In this document: positions 51,103 through 58,494 of the stretch, in pieces
Numbering within the stretch: position 1 is the stretch's first letter
Layout: the number at the start of each line of letters is the position of its first letter
Assembly: GCA_905612415.1 (NCBI GenBank)
Contig: CAJQRW010000038.1
Location: 1-58,494, forward strand
Reading direction: 5' to 3'
Source of the DNA: an uncultured Pelagibacteraceae bacterium
GTDB taxonomy: Bacteria > Pseudomonadota > Alphaproteobacteria > Pelagibacterales > Pelagibacteraceae
Length of the DNA: 58,494 nt
The notes under the pieces: model-generated
Databases searched by the model: none
The model's input: the letters and a program-made list of their open reading frames with translations, nothing else
What the model was told of the DNA's origin: nothing
Translations under genes and position numbers: made by a program

Positions 51103-52227
51103 TTATCTTTGGTTGAGTAGCATGACTTTACGATGCTTCTTACCACTATATTTAGAAAGCGGTCTAATTAATTTATTCGCAGTGTGTTGTTCCATTATAT
51201 GTGCAGACCACCCTGTAATTCTTGAAAGCACAAATATTGGAGTAAAAAAATCAGTATCAAATCCCATTAAATGGTAAGTTGGTCCTGTGGGATAATCAAC
51301 GTTTGGATGAATATTTTTTCTTTTAATCATAACATTTTTAATTGTATCGTAAATTTTATGAAGTTTATTATCTTTCTTTATTTCAGAAACCTTTTTGAAA
51401 TATTTTTCCATTATTGGTACTCTCGAATCTCCTTTTTTATAAACCCTGTGTCCAAAACCCATTACTACACCTTTGTTATCAAGCGCGCCATTAATCCATT
51501 TTAAAGCATCTTCAGGTTTTTTAATTTTTTTCATCATATGCATTACTTCTTCATTTGCTCCTCCATGCAAAGGTCCTTTCAAACTACCAACGGCACCAGT
51601 AATTGCGCTATGAATATCTGACAAGCTGCTAGTGATCGTTCTTGCTGTGAAAGTAGAAACATTAAAGCTGTGTTCTGCATATAAAATTAAGGATACATCA
51701 AAAGCTTTTATAATTTCTATGCTAGGTATTTTTCCAAAACACATATAAAAAAAGTTTTCAGAAAAACTCAACCTTTTTTTTGGTCGCAAAACTTTTTTAT
51801 TTTTTCTAACTCTAAAGAACGCAGCTAAAGCGGTAGGTGTTTTGGAAAATATTCTTATAGCTTTTCGCATGTTTGACTCAGGAGAGTTATTGTTAGTTTC
51901 TTTATCTTCTAGTCCCATCACACTGACAACAGTTCTTGCTACATCCATTGGATGAGCTTTTTTAGGCATATGCTTTATAATTTCTCTTAAGTTGGTTGAA
52001 ATACCTCTATTATCTTCTAATTCTTTTTTAAACTTTTTCAGTTGCAGTTTATTTGGTAACTCTTTCTTTAAAATCAAATAAGCGACTTCTTCAAAGTCAC
52101 ATTTTTGACAAAGGTCTTGAACAGCATAACCTCTATAAGTTAATGAATTTATATCAGGCATTACTTGTGAAATTGCTGTTTCGTCAACAACAATTCCTAG
52201 TAATCCTTTTTTAATATCTGTACTCAT
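51103..52227 (-). CDS. prpC: 2-methylcitrate synthase / citrate synthase
   Basis: A 374-residue citrate synthase-fold enzyme. The three catalytic residues are H221 (GPLHGGANEE), H260 (GFGHRVYKKGDSRVP) and D311 (NVDYPTG); TYRGYAVQDL (30-39) is typical of the short bacterial group containing PrpC. Propionyl-CoA + oxaloacetate to 2-methylcitrate. It follows prpB by only 3 bases, so methylcitrate function is favoured over citrate. No prpD is adjacent. Confidence 0.87.
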   Translation of the reverse strand: MSTDIKKGLLGIVVDETAISQVMPDINSLTYRGYAVQDLCQKCDFEEVAYLILKKELPNKLQLKKFKKELEDNRGISTNLREIIKHMPKKAHPMDVARTVVSVMGLEDKETNNNSPESNMRKAIRIFSKTPTALAAFFRVRKNKKVLRPKKRLSFSENFFYMCFGKIPSIEIIKAFDVSLILYAEHSFNVSTFTARTITSSLSDIHSAITGAVGSLKGPLHGGANEEVMHMMKKIKKPEDALKWINGALDNKGVVMGFGHRVYKKGDSRVPIMEKYFKKVSEIKKDNKLHKIYDTIKNVMIKRKNIHPNVDYPTGPTYHLMGFDTDFFTPIFVLSRITGWSAHIMEQHTANKLIRPLSKYSGKKHRKVMLLNQR

Positions 52228-52230
52228 AGC

Positions 52231-53127
52231 TTATTCGTGTCCACCAGTTTTAAAATCAGTAATTTTTTTATTTTTTGTGTTGTATTTTTCATACTCAACC
52301 AATTCATATAATCTTTTGCGAGTTTGCATTTTATCTATAATATTATTTTGGTGTCCATCCCTCATAATAGCACGCAATCCATCTTCAACATTTTTCATCG
52401 CTAATCTTTGTGTAGTTACTGGGTATATTACTATTTGATAGCCAAGGTTTTCTAGTTCATCAGCCGTTAGGATTTTTGACTTTCCAAATTCTGTCATATT
52501 TGCAAGTAAGCTTATTTGGGTATTTTTTCTAATCATTTCAAACTCTTTTTCATCTTTCATTGCTTCAGGAAAAATTACATCGGCACCAGCATCTTCATAA
52601 GCTTTAACACGATCTATAGTTTTTTTAATTCCCTCAACTGTATTTGAATCCGTTCTAGCAATAACTAGAAAATTTTTATCTTTTTTAGATTTTACTGATA
52701 TATTTATTTTTTTAACCATATCTTTTAAAGGAATAATTTCTTTATTATCTAAATGACCACATCTTTTTTGTTCTATTTGATCTTCTATGTGACATCCTGA
52801 TAAACCAGCATCTTCAAAAACAGAAATTGTCTTTGCACAATCATTAAAGCCTGTATCTGCATCTACTATTGATGGTAAATCACTAACTCTTGCAATTTGC
52901 TTTGCTCGGTAACTTACTTCCTTAAGAGTTGTTAAACCTATATCAGGAATACCTAAATCATTGGCTATAACTGCCCCAGAAATATAAATTCCATCAAAAT
53001 TTATTTCTGCAATAAGTTTTGCTGTTAGAGGATTATATGCTCCTGGAAATTTTAATATTTTTTTATTTTTAATATTATTTATTAAAGATAATCTTTTTTG
53101 GGTTGGATTTTTTTTTGTAAAGTGCAT
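52231..53127 (-). CDS. prpB: Methylisocitrate lyase
   Basis: A 298-residue member of the isocitrate lyase/PEP mutase family. KRCGHLDNKEI (121-131) contains the catalytic C123, VDADTGF (88-94) binds metal with D89 and D91, and the ISGAVIANDLGIPDIG loop (49-64) is typical of PrpB. Cleaves 2-methylisocitrate to succinate and pyruvate. First of the prpB-prpC pair, and 9 bases from the LysE gene behind it. Confidence 0.92.
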   Translation of the reverse strand: MHFTKKNPTQKRLSLINNIKNKKILKFPGAYNPLTAKLIAEINFDGIYISGAVIANDLGIPDIGLTTLKEVSYRAKQIARVSDLPSIVDADTGFNDCAKTISVFEDAGLSGCHIEDQIEQKRCGHLDNKEIIPLKDMVKKINISVKSKKDKNFLVIARTDSNTVEGIKKTIDRVKAYEDAGADVIFPEAMKDEKEFEMIRKNTQISLLANMTEFGKSKILTADELENLGYQIVIYPVTTQRLAMKNVEDGLRAIMRDGHQNNIIDKMQTRKRLYELVEYEKYNTKNKKITDFKTGGHE

Positions 53128-53136
53128 AGTGTCATT

Positions 53137-53736
53137 TTAATTTATCACTATTATAACAGCAGTAGCCATCAACAATATAGCTAATAAATATTCAACAATT
53201 TTTTTAATCTTAGTATTTTTTATTATAGATCTGATTGATGTTCCAAATAATGCCCACAAACATATTGAAGGAAAGCATACAAATGGGGCAGTAATTGCAA
53301 CAAACGCAGTTGCTTTTAAAAAGTTTTCCTCATTTGGAAAAAATCCCGTGGCGGCAGTTAAAGCAACAACCCACGCTTTAGGATTTATAAATTGAAATAA
53401 TGCTGCTTCATACAGTTTAAGAGGTCTACCGCTTTCCTTTTCACTTTCAGAGAATGATCCTATTATCTTCCATCCTAAATAGAGCAAGTAAAAAAAACAA
53501 GCCCATTTCATATATAGCTGCACTACTGGATATTTTAAAAACAAACTACCTAAACCAAAACACACTAATGTTATTTGGATTGTATGACCAAACGGTATTC
53601 CAATTAAATGAGGAAGTGTTCTTTTAAATCCAAACTTAATTCCAGAAGCTGTAAGCATTGCATTGTTAGGACCTGGGGTAGCAAACATAATAAAATAATA
53701 ACTAATAAGTGCAAAAAAAAGTTTAAATTCTATCAT
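53137..53736 (-). CDS. LysE family amino-acid exporter
   Basis: A 199-residue membrane protein with about six hydrophobic segments. The signature FATPGPNNAMLTASGIKFGFKRTLPHLIGI (about 18-47) is that of the LysE/RhtB superfamily, with a C-terminal half containing QFINPKAWVVALTAATGFF. It exports an amino acid or related solute through the inner membrane. It overlaps gph by 4 bases. The substrate is not predictable. Confidence 0.88.
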   Translation of the reverse strand: MIEFKLFFALISYYFIMFATPGPNNAMLTASGIKFGFKRTLPHLIGIPFGHTIQITLVCFGLGSLFLKYPVVQLYMKWACFFYLLYLGWKIIGSFSESEKESGRPLKLYEAALFQFINPKAWVVALTAATGFFPNEENFLKATAFVAITAPFVCFPSICLWALFGTSIRSIIKNTKIKKIVEYLLAILLMATAVIIVIN

Positions 53737-54419
53737 AGATATTTTTTAATAATTTTTTCAATCCCAACATAATTTTTAATCAAATGGTCGTATTTTATTT
53801 GGTTAACCTTTTTGTCTGTATAACCATCCTCTAATAAAACAAAGGGTACAGAGGCATTTTGTGCAGACAACGCATCAACTTCACTATCACCAATCATGAT
53901 TGTTTTTTTTATATCACCACCCATTATTTCTATTACTTTTGTTAAATGTCTTGCATCAGGTTTACAATAATCAAAAGTATTACTTCCAGCCACATAATCA
54001 AAGAAATTATTAATTCCAATTTTTTTTAATAGATCAACAGCAAGGTGTTCTTGCTTATTAGTACATACGCCCATTGCTATATTGTTATTTTTACACCAAA
54101 TTAAAAAATCATTCACTCCATTCAACAATTTGCTTTCAACAAGTATATTTCTTCCATAATAATCAACAAACTCTTTAACCATTTTATCTTTAATTGTTTT
54201 TTCTTTAATTTTTTTTAAATCTATTTTTGCTGCATTCCATAGCGATCTGCTAATCATTGTATTGGCACCTTTTCCAATTAAAGATTTAACTTCATGATCT
54301 GACTTTGATGCTTCATAACCAAATTTCTTCATAACATGATTGTGCGCATTTATTAGATCTGGCGCTGTATCCACTAAAGTTCCATCTAAATCAAATAAAA
54401 TTGTTAATTTTTGAGTCAT
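53733..54419 (-). CDS. gph: Phosphoglycolate phosphatase-like HAD hydrolase
   Basis: A 228-residue haloacid dehalogenase-type phosphatase. The catalytic motif ILFDLDGTLVDTAPDL (8-22; nucleophile D10, acid D12) and the late MIGDSEVDALSAQNA (motif III/IV) are present, with a cap domain in between containing LIGKGANTM. Length and cap match Gph, which hydrolyses 2-phosphoglycolate. Related HAD enzymes act on other phosphates, so the assignment is probable. It is divergent from the glmU-like gene with a shared 69-base region. Confidence 0.85.
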   Translation of the reverse strand: MTQKLTILFDLDGTLVDTAPDLINAHNHVMKKFGYEASKSDHEVKSLIGKGANTMISRSLWNAAKIDLKKIKEKTIKDKMVKEFVDYYGRNILVESKLLNGVNDFLIWCKNNNIAMGVCTNKQEHLAVDLLKKIGINNFFDYVAGSNTFDYCKPDARHLTKVIEIMGGDIKKTIMIGDSEVDALSAQNASVPFVLLEDGYTDKKVNQIKYDHLIKNYVGIEKIIKKYL

Positions 54420-54443
54420 GATAAAGTATTATTAAGAAATATT

Positions 54444-54472
54444 TTGTGAGTTATTACAAACTTCATTATAAT
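54444..54472 (+). promoter_or_regulatory. Candidate sigma-70 promoter for the glmU-glmS pair
   Basis: TTGTGA at 54444-54449 and a consensus TATAAT at 54467-54472 are separated by an ideal 17 bases. Transcription would begin near 54479, about 10 bases before the ATG at 54489, so the leader is very short. Confidence 0.6.
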
Positions 54473-54488
54473 GTAAAGAGAAATCTTC

Positions 54489-55127
54489 ATGATTATAAAT
54501 AAAAAAAAAAATATAGCTTTACGAGAAAAGCAAAACCAAGAAAAACTCCGAAATAAAGCGATGAATATGGGAGTGACATTAAAGGCTCCAGAGACGATTT
54601 TTTTATCAAATGATACAAAATTTGGAAAAAAAGTAATTATCAACCAATATGTTGTGATTGGAAAAAAAACAACAATAGGAAATAATGTGGAGATTCAACC
54701 TTTTACTCATATTGAAAATGCAAAAATCGAAGCCAATGTCAGCATTGGACCTTTTGCAAGAATAAGACCTGGCTCTTATTTATCAAGCGGTTCAAGTATA
54801 GGAAACTTTGTAGAAATTAAAAAAAGCAAAGTAGGAAAAAAATCTAAAATTAATCATTTGTCATATATTGGTGACGCATCCATCGGAGATAATGTTAATA
54901 TTGGAGCTGGAACTATTACTTGTAATTACGATGGAAAAAGGAAAAATAAAACAAAAATTTTAGATGGTGCCTTTATTGGTTCAAACACTTCTTTAATAGC
55001 GCCAGTAAAAATTGGAAAAAAATCTGTAATAGGCGCTGGTTCTACTATTACTAAAAATGTTACAAATAAATCATTAGCTCTCACAAGAGCTAATCAAAAA
55101 GAAGTTATAAATTATAAAAAAAAATAA
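54489..55127 (+). CDS. glmU: GlmU acetyltransferase half only (glucosamine-1-phosphate N-acetyltransferase)
   Basis: A 212-residue protein matching only the C-terminal half of GlmU. Residues 1-40 contain the helical linker ([20 protein letters not shown]) and then a left-handed beta-helix: [13 protein letters not shown] (86-98), [13 protein letters not shown] (104-116), catalytic-type His123 ([25 protein letters not shown], 121-145). The N-terminal uridylyltransferase of about 230 residues with its LAAGxGTRM loop is absent, and the sequence before the ATG does not encode it. The acetyl-CoA-dependent activity is expected; the UTP step must be done elsewhere. It overlaps glmS by one base. Confidence 0.9.
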   Translation: MIINKKKNIALREKQNQEKLRNKAMNMGVTLKAPETIFLSNDTKFGKKVIINQYVVIGKKTTIGNNVEIQPFTHIENAKIEANVSIGPFARIRPGSYLSSGSSIGNFVEIKKSKVGKKSKINHLSYIGDASIGDNVNIGAGTITCNYDGKRKNKTKILDGAFIGSNTSLIAPVKIGKKSVIGAGSTITKNVTNKSLALTRANQKEVINYKKK

Positions 55128-56944
55128 TGTGTGGAATTATTGGAATAGCAAGCACTAAATCAGTTAGTTCAAATATTGTAGAATCTCTTAAAAAATTAGA
55201 ATATCGTGGTTATGATTCCTCTGGAATAGCTACGATTGATGATAATGGCATTAATGAAAAAAAATGCACAGGAAGGGTAGAAAATCTTGAAAAAATTTTA
55301 TTCAAAACACCTTCAAACGGTAAAGTAGGAGTTGGTCATGTCAGATGGGCAACTCACGGCGCGCCAAGTAAAGTAAATGCACACCCACATTCATCAGAGC
55401 AAGTTTCTGTTGTTCATAATGGAATTATTGAAAACTCTTCATTACTAAAAGAAGATTTAGAAAAAAAGGGTTATAAGTTCAAGTCCCAAACTGATACGGA
55501 AGTAATAACCTTTTTGATCACAGAATTTCTTAAAGATTTTGATTTAGTAAAAGCTATTAACAAAACTCTATCAAAATTAAAAGGAAGTTTTGCTTTAGGT
55601 ATTATATTTAAAAAATATGCTGACACAGTAATTGGAGCCAGAAAAGGTAGTCCGCTAGCCGTTGGTTATGGCCATGGTGAAAATTATTTAGGTTCAGATT
55701 CGTACGCTCTTAAATCAATGACAAATAAAATCACTTATTTAGATGATGGAGATATATGTTTATTAAATAATAATAAAGTTGAATTTTATAATTCAAATAA
55801 TAAAAAGATAAATAAAGAGGTATTAACACTTTCTAATGATGAAAATACTGAAGACAAAGGTGACTATAAAGATTTCATGTCTAAAGAAATTAATGAACAA
55901 AGTATTACAGTTAAGACCTGCATAAAAGAATATATCGATGAGACAAGAAAAGATATTAATCTTTATAACTTTCCTATAAAGCCAAACGAAATTAAAAAAA
56001 TAGTTTTAGTTGGTTGTGGTACAGCATACCATTCATGTATTGCAGCAAAATATTGGTTTGAAGAATTAACAACTATACCTATAGAAACGGATGTTGCTTC
56101 AGAATTTAGATATAGAACAATACAGTTTGATAAAAAGAATCTTTATGTTTTTGTTTCACAATCTGGAGAAACGGCTGATACATTTGCAGCTTTAGATTTA
56201 TGTAAAAAAAATAATGTAAAAACTTGCTCGGTTATAAATGTAGTTGAAAGTTCAATAGCAAGACTAACAGATTTTGTTTTACCAATACATGCCGGACCAG
56301 AGATAGGGGTAGCTTCCACTAAAGCTTTTATAGGACAAATGCTTGTTCTTTATATTCTTGCAATAAAAATATCTGACAGCAGAAGTGAAATCTCTAAATC
56401 TGATTACACAAAAAAAATTATTGAATTAAAAAAGCTTCCAGATTTAATATCGAAAACCTTGAAATGTGAGGATAAGATTCAAGTTATAGCTAAAGATTTT
56501 GTTAATTCAAAAGGAGTTATATTTTTAGGAAGAGGATCTTCATTCCCAATAGCTTTAGAAGGAGCTTTAAAACTTAAAGAACTATCGTATGTGCACGCAG
56601 AAGGTTACCCAGCGGGAGAAATGAAACATGGCCCACTAGCTTTAATAGAAGAAGGTCTTCCTGTTATAGTTTTAGCTCCAAGTGATAGATATTTTGTGAA
56701 AACAATTTCAAATATGCAAGAAGTAATAGCACGAGGTGCCAAAGTATTATTAGTAACAAATACTAACAACGATGTTAATAGCGAGAATATAAGATTTATA
56801 TTAACAGTTCCAAAATCTGATCCATTTTTTTCCCCCTTTCTTCTAACTATACCTCTTCAACTATTAGCTTATCATGTAGCTAAACTAAAAGGTTGCGATA
56901 TCGATAAACCAAGAAACCTTGCAAAATCAGTTACTGTAGAATAA
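55127..56944 (+). CDS. glmS: Glutamine-fructose-6-phosphate aminotransferase
   Basis: A 605-residue GlmS. The nucleophile Cys2 (MCGIIGI) and the glutaminase regions GHVRWATHG and HNGIIEN are clear, followed by two SIS domains with SQSGETADT (about 346-354), a VASTKAF motif and the C-terminal KSVTVE. Reaction: fructose-6-phosphate + glutamine to glucosamine-6-phosphate. It starts at the last base of the glmU stop, leaving no room for a glmS ribozyme. It overlaps pgl by 18 bases at the 3' ends. Confidence 0.95.
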   Translation: MCGIIGIASTKSVSSNIVESLKKLEYRGYDSSGIATIDDNGINEKKCTGRVENLEKILFKTPSNGKVGVGHVRWATHGAPSKVNAHPHSSEQVSVVHNGIIENSSLLKEDLEKKGYKFKSQTDTEVITFLITEFLKDFDLVKAINKTLSKLKGSFALGIIFKKYADTVIGARKGSPLAVGYGHGENYLGSDSYALKSMTNKITYLDDGDICLLNNNKVEFYNSNNKKINKEVLTLSNDENTEDKGDYKDFMSKEINEQSITVKTCIKEYIDETRKDINLYNFPIKPNEIKKIVLVGCGTAYHSCIAAKYWFEELTTIPIETDVASEFRYRTIQFDKKNLYVFVSQSGETADTFAALDLCKKNNVKTCSVINVVESSIARLTDFVLPIHAGPEIGVASTKAFIGQMLVLYILAIKISDSRSEISKSDYTKKIIELKKLPDLISKTLKCEDKIQVIAKDFVNSKGVIFLGRGSSFPIALEGALKLKELSYVHAEGYPAGEMKHGPLALIEEGLPVIVLAPSDRYFVKTISNMQEVIARGAKVLLVTNTNNDVNSENIRFILTVPKSDPFFSPFLLTIPLQLLAYHVAKLKGCDIDKPRNLAKSVTVE

Positions 56945-57613
56945 AAAATTATTTCTTTTTCTTAAGTATGAAGCAGGATATTTAAATTGTTTGTCTAAAA
57001 GTATTTTTTTAACTATCAAAGATTTTTTTTTACCTGGTGCCCATAAAAAAATTGAATTACATTGATTAATACATTTAATAGTTAATGTAATTCTAGAGAA
57101 ATTTTTTTTTCTCACAAAATCTACGTATTTTTTATTATTTTTGTTAATATTTTTTTTAAATAATGAGGCTATATGACCATCTTCTCCAATTCCTAACAAT
57201 ATGAGGTCAAAAGATTTTTTTTTATTAAAAAGATATTTTTTTATTATTTTTTCATAATTTTCTGTATCTTTTTTTATAGAGCCACTATTAGTTGGGATAT
57301 TAAATATCTGTTTTTTAGAAATATTTATCTTATTTAAAAAATATTTTTTGCATAAATTTATGTTTGAACTTTTAGATCTTTCATTAACATACCTTTCGTC
57401 TCCAATAAAAAAGTCAATATTCTCCCAATTAATTTTTTTAATTTTTGCTAGATTTTTATAAAGTTTTATTGGACTGAGTCCACCAGTTAGAACGAAACTA
57501 AACCTTTTAGAGTATTTAAGTTTTTTATTAATTTTGTCCTTAAATTTTTCTATAAATTTATCTATTAAAAGGTTTTCGTTATCTTTTCTAATTATTTTTG
57601 AAAATTTGGCCAT
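56927..57613 (-). CDS. pgl: 6-phosphogluconolactonase
   Basis: A 228-residue Pgl. FVLTGGLSPIKLYKNLA (about 41-57), IDFFIGDERYVNERSKSSN (about 66-84) and the catalytic-region LLGIGEDGHIASLF (about 139-152) match NagB-like 6-phosphogluconolactonases, whose His sits in the GEDGH motif. It hydrolyses 6-phosphoglucono-lactone in the oxidative pentose phosphate pathway. No zwf or edd lies beside it in the window. It is divergent from the DAHP synthase gene by 70 bases. Confidence 0.9.
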   Translation of the reverse strand: MAKFSKIIRKDNENLLIDKFIEKFKDKINKKLKYSKRFSFVLTGGLSPIKLYKNLAKIKKINWENIDFFIGDERYVNERSKSSNINLCKKYFLNKINISKKQIFNIPTNSGSIKKDTENYEKIIKKYLFNKKKSFDLILLGIGEDGHIASLFKKNINKNNKKYVDFVRKKNFSRITLTIKCINQCNSIFLWAPGKKKSLIVKKILLDKQFKYPASYLRKRNNFLFYSN

Positions 57614-57639
57614 ATTTGACTCTTACAATACATTCAAAC

Positions 57640-57668
57640 TTGGTTTTTTGGTCTGTATATATTATATA
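57640..57668 (+). promoter_or_regulatory. Candidate promoter of the DAHP synthase gene
   Basis: TTGGTT at 57640-57645 and TATATA at 57663-57668 with 17 bases between. Transcription would start near 57675, about nine bases before the ATG at 57684. Confidence 0.45.
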
Positions 57669-57683
57669 TACCTTAGGTTGAAT

Positions 57684-58494
57684 ATGAAAAAATGGAATTT
57701 AAATAGTTGGAGAAATTATCCAGTTAAACATATCCCGGAATACCCGGATAAGAAAGAATTAGATATGGTTCTTGGAAAAATAAAAAAATTTCCTCCGTTA
57801 GTTTTTGCTGGTGAAACAAGACATTTGAAACAGCAGTTAGCAGATGTAGTCGATGGTAAAGCATTTTTGCTTCAGGGTGGAGATTGCGCAGAAAGTTTTG
57901 CTGAATTCCATCCTGACAATATAAGAGATACATTTAAATTAATGTTACAGATGTCATTAGTTCTTACTTATTCTGCTTCATTACCAGTTGTTAAGCTTGG
58001 AAGAATTGCTGGCCAATTTTCTAAACCCAGAAGCTCATCTACAGAAAAAAAGGATGGAATAGAATTACCTAGTTACTTAGGTGATAATATTAATGGTATT
58101 GATTTTAATGAAAAATCTAGAACACCTGATCCTAAAAGATTATTTAAAGCTTATTCTCAATCAGCATCTACGCTTAATCTCATAAGGGCATTTTCACATG
58201 GTGGTTTTGCAGATTTAAAAATGGTTCATACATGGAACTTAGGATTTATAAAAAAAAGCCAACAAGATAAAAAATTTAAAGAACTTGAAGATAAAATTGC
58301 TGACGCTCTTGCTTTTATGGATGCGTGTGGAATTAATTCAGATTTTAATAGAAGATTAAAAACAGTTAATTTCTGGACCTCCCACGAAGCACTTTTACTA
58401 CCTTTCGAAGAGTCTATGACAAGAATAGATTCTACTACAGGTGAACATCATGATACGTCAGCTCATTTTGTCTGGATTGGAGACAGAACCAGAC
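57684..58494 (+). CDS. Class II 3-deoxy-7-phosphoheptulonate (DAHP) synthase, C-terminus cut off
   Basis: About 270 residues are visible before the right edge; a full enzyme is around 440-460. WNLNSWRNYPVKHIPEYPD opens the class II signature, then PPLVFAGETRHLKQQLADV, FLLQGGDCAESFAEF (PEP/metal region, with the conserved Cys) and RIAGQFSKPRSS. HGGFADL and later TSHEALLLPFEESMTRID follow as in plant-type DAHP synthases. It condenses PEP and erythrose-4-phosphate, the first step of aromatic amino-acid synthesis. A promoter is visible directly upstream. Confidence 0.93.
   Translation, partial: MKKWNLNSWRNYPVKHIPEYPDKKELDMVLGKIKKFPPLVFAGETRHLKQQLADVVDGKAFLLQGGDCAESFAEFHPDNIRDTFKLMLQMSLVLTYSASLPVVKLGRIAGQFSKPRSSSTEKKDGIELPSYLGDNINGIDFNEKSRTPDPKRLFKAYSQSASTLNLIRAFSHGGFADLKMVHTWNLGFIKKSQQDKKFKELEDKIADALAFMDACGINSDFNRRLKTVNFWTSHEALLLPFEESMTRIDSTTGEHHDTSAHFVWIGDRTR

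Noticed and set aside
55090-55130. A glmS ribozyme before glmS
   Set aside because: The glmU stop and glmS start share a base, leaving no leader that could fold into the ribozyme.
1-58494. CRISPR arrays, transposons and prophage
   Set aside because: No regularly spaced direct repeats, transposase, recombinase or phage structural genes were seen on either strand.

Overview
The window looks like a piece of a streamlined, very AT-rich alphaproteobacterial chromosome of the SAR11 (Pelagibacterales) type. Support: strong A/T codon preference, tiny or negative spacing between genes, an alphaproteobacterial-style RNA polymerase omega subunit, an alphaproteobacterial elongator tRNA-Met, and a familiar SAR11-like gene mix (dimethylglycine/sarcosine dehydrogenase-type enzyme, TauE/SafE permeases, DUF1244, DUF6165, a SpeD-SpeE fusion). 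I see no phage genes, transposases, CRISPR array or rRNA. The taxonomic call is inference from gene content, not from a marker search.

Layout. (1) 1-8454: surface-polysaccharide island A, mostly on the minus strand: two methyltransferase/epimerase modules for dTDP-deoxysugars (two RmlC-like epimerases, two C-methyltransferases, a 3,4-ketoisomerase, two SDR epimerase/reductases, a PLP sugar aminotransferase), plus a GT2 glycosyltransferase and a truncated methyltransferase at the left edge. (2) 8537-18466: nitrogen, C1 and molybdenum-cofactor block: omega-amino acid:pyruvate aminotransferase, alanine dehydrogenase, a SET-domain protein, a dimethylglycine/sarcosine dehydrogenase-like enzyme, a MobA/MocA-like nucleotidyltransferase, an XdhC split into two genes around an SGNH protein, DUF1244, moaB, a newly noted 50-residue membrane ORF, and a TauE-type permease. 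(3) 18504-28770: polysaccharide island B: GT9-like, third C-methyltransferase, SDR, sugar O-methyltransferase, tRNA-Met, GT61, DUF4422, rfbA, rfbB, GT2, SDR epimerase. (4) 28767-37705: adenine and methylthioadenosine salvage plus polyamines: apt, mtnP, mtnA, a secreted hydrolase, an aldolase-SDR fusion, the SpeD-SpeE fusion, and an amino-acid ABC importer without its ATPase. (5) 37719-58494: DUF6165/GT9/GT4 core glycan genes, then mainly housekeeping: thioredoxin-like, PNPOx-like, HIBADH-like, MFS, rpoZ, dusA, TauE, phosphohexomutase, nrdAB plus a methyltransferase, prpC/prpB, LysE, gph, a GlmU lacking its pyrophosphorylase half, glmS, pgl and the start of a class II DAHP synthase.

How it fits together. 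Islands A and B share one pathway although about 16 kb apart: rfbA and rfbB in B make the dTDP-4-keto-6-deoxyglucose that the ketoisomerase, aminotransferase, C-methyltransferases and epimerases in A would use, suggesting a C-methylated amino-deoxysugar in a surface glycan. In region 4 the enzymes needed to make methylthioadenosine (SpeD-SpeE), split it (MtnP), recover adenine (Apt) and isomerise the sugar (MtnA) lie beside a class II aldolase fused to a dehydrogenase. No mtnB/C/D genes are present here, so I propose an MTA-to-DHAP shunt in which the fused protein cleaves methylthioribulose-1-phosphate and processes the aldehyde. This is the most interesting hypothesis in the window. No gene-free stretch exceeds 300 bases; the longest gap (171 bases before nrdA) is described below.
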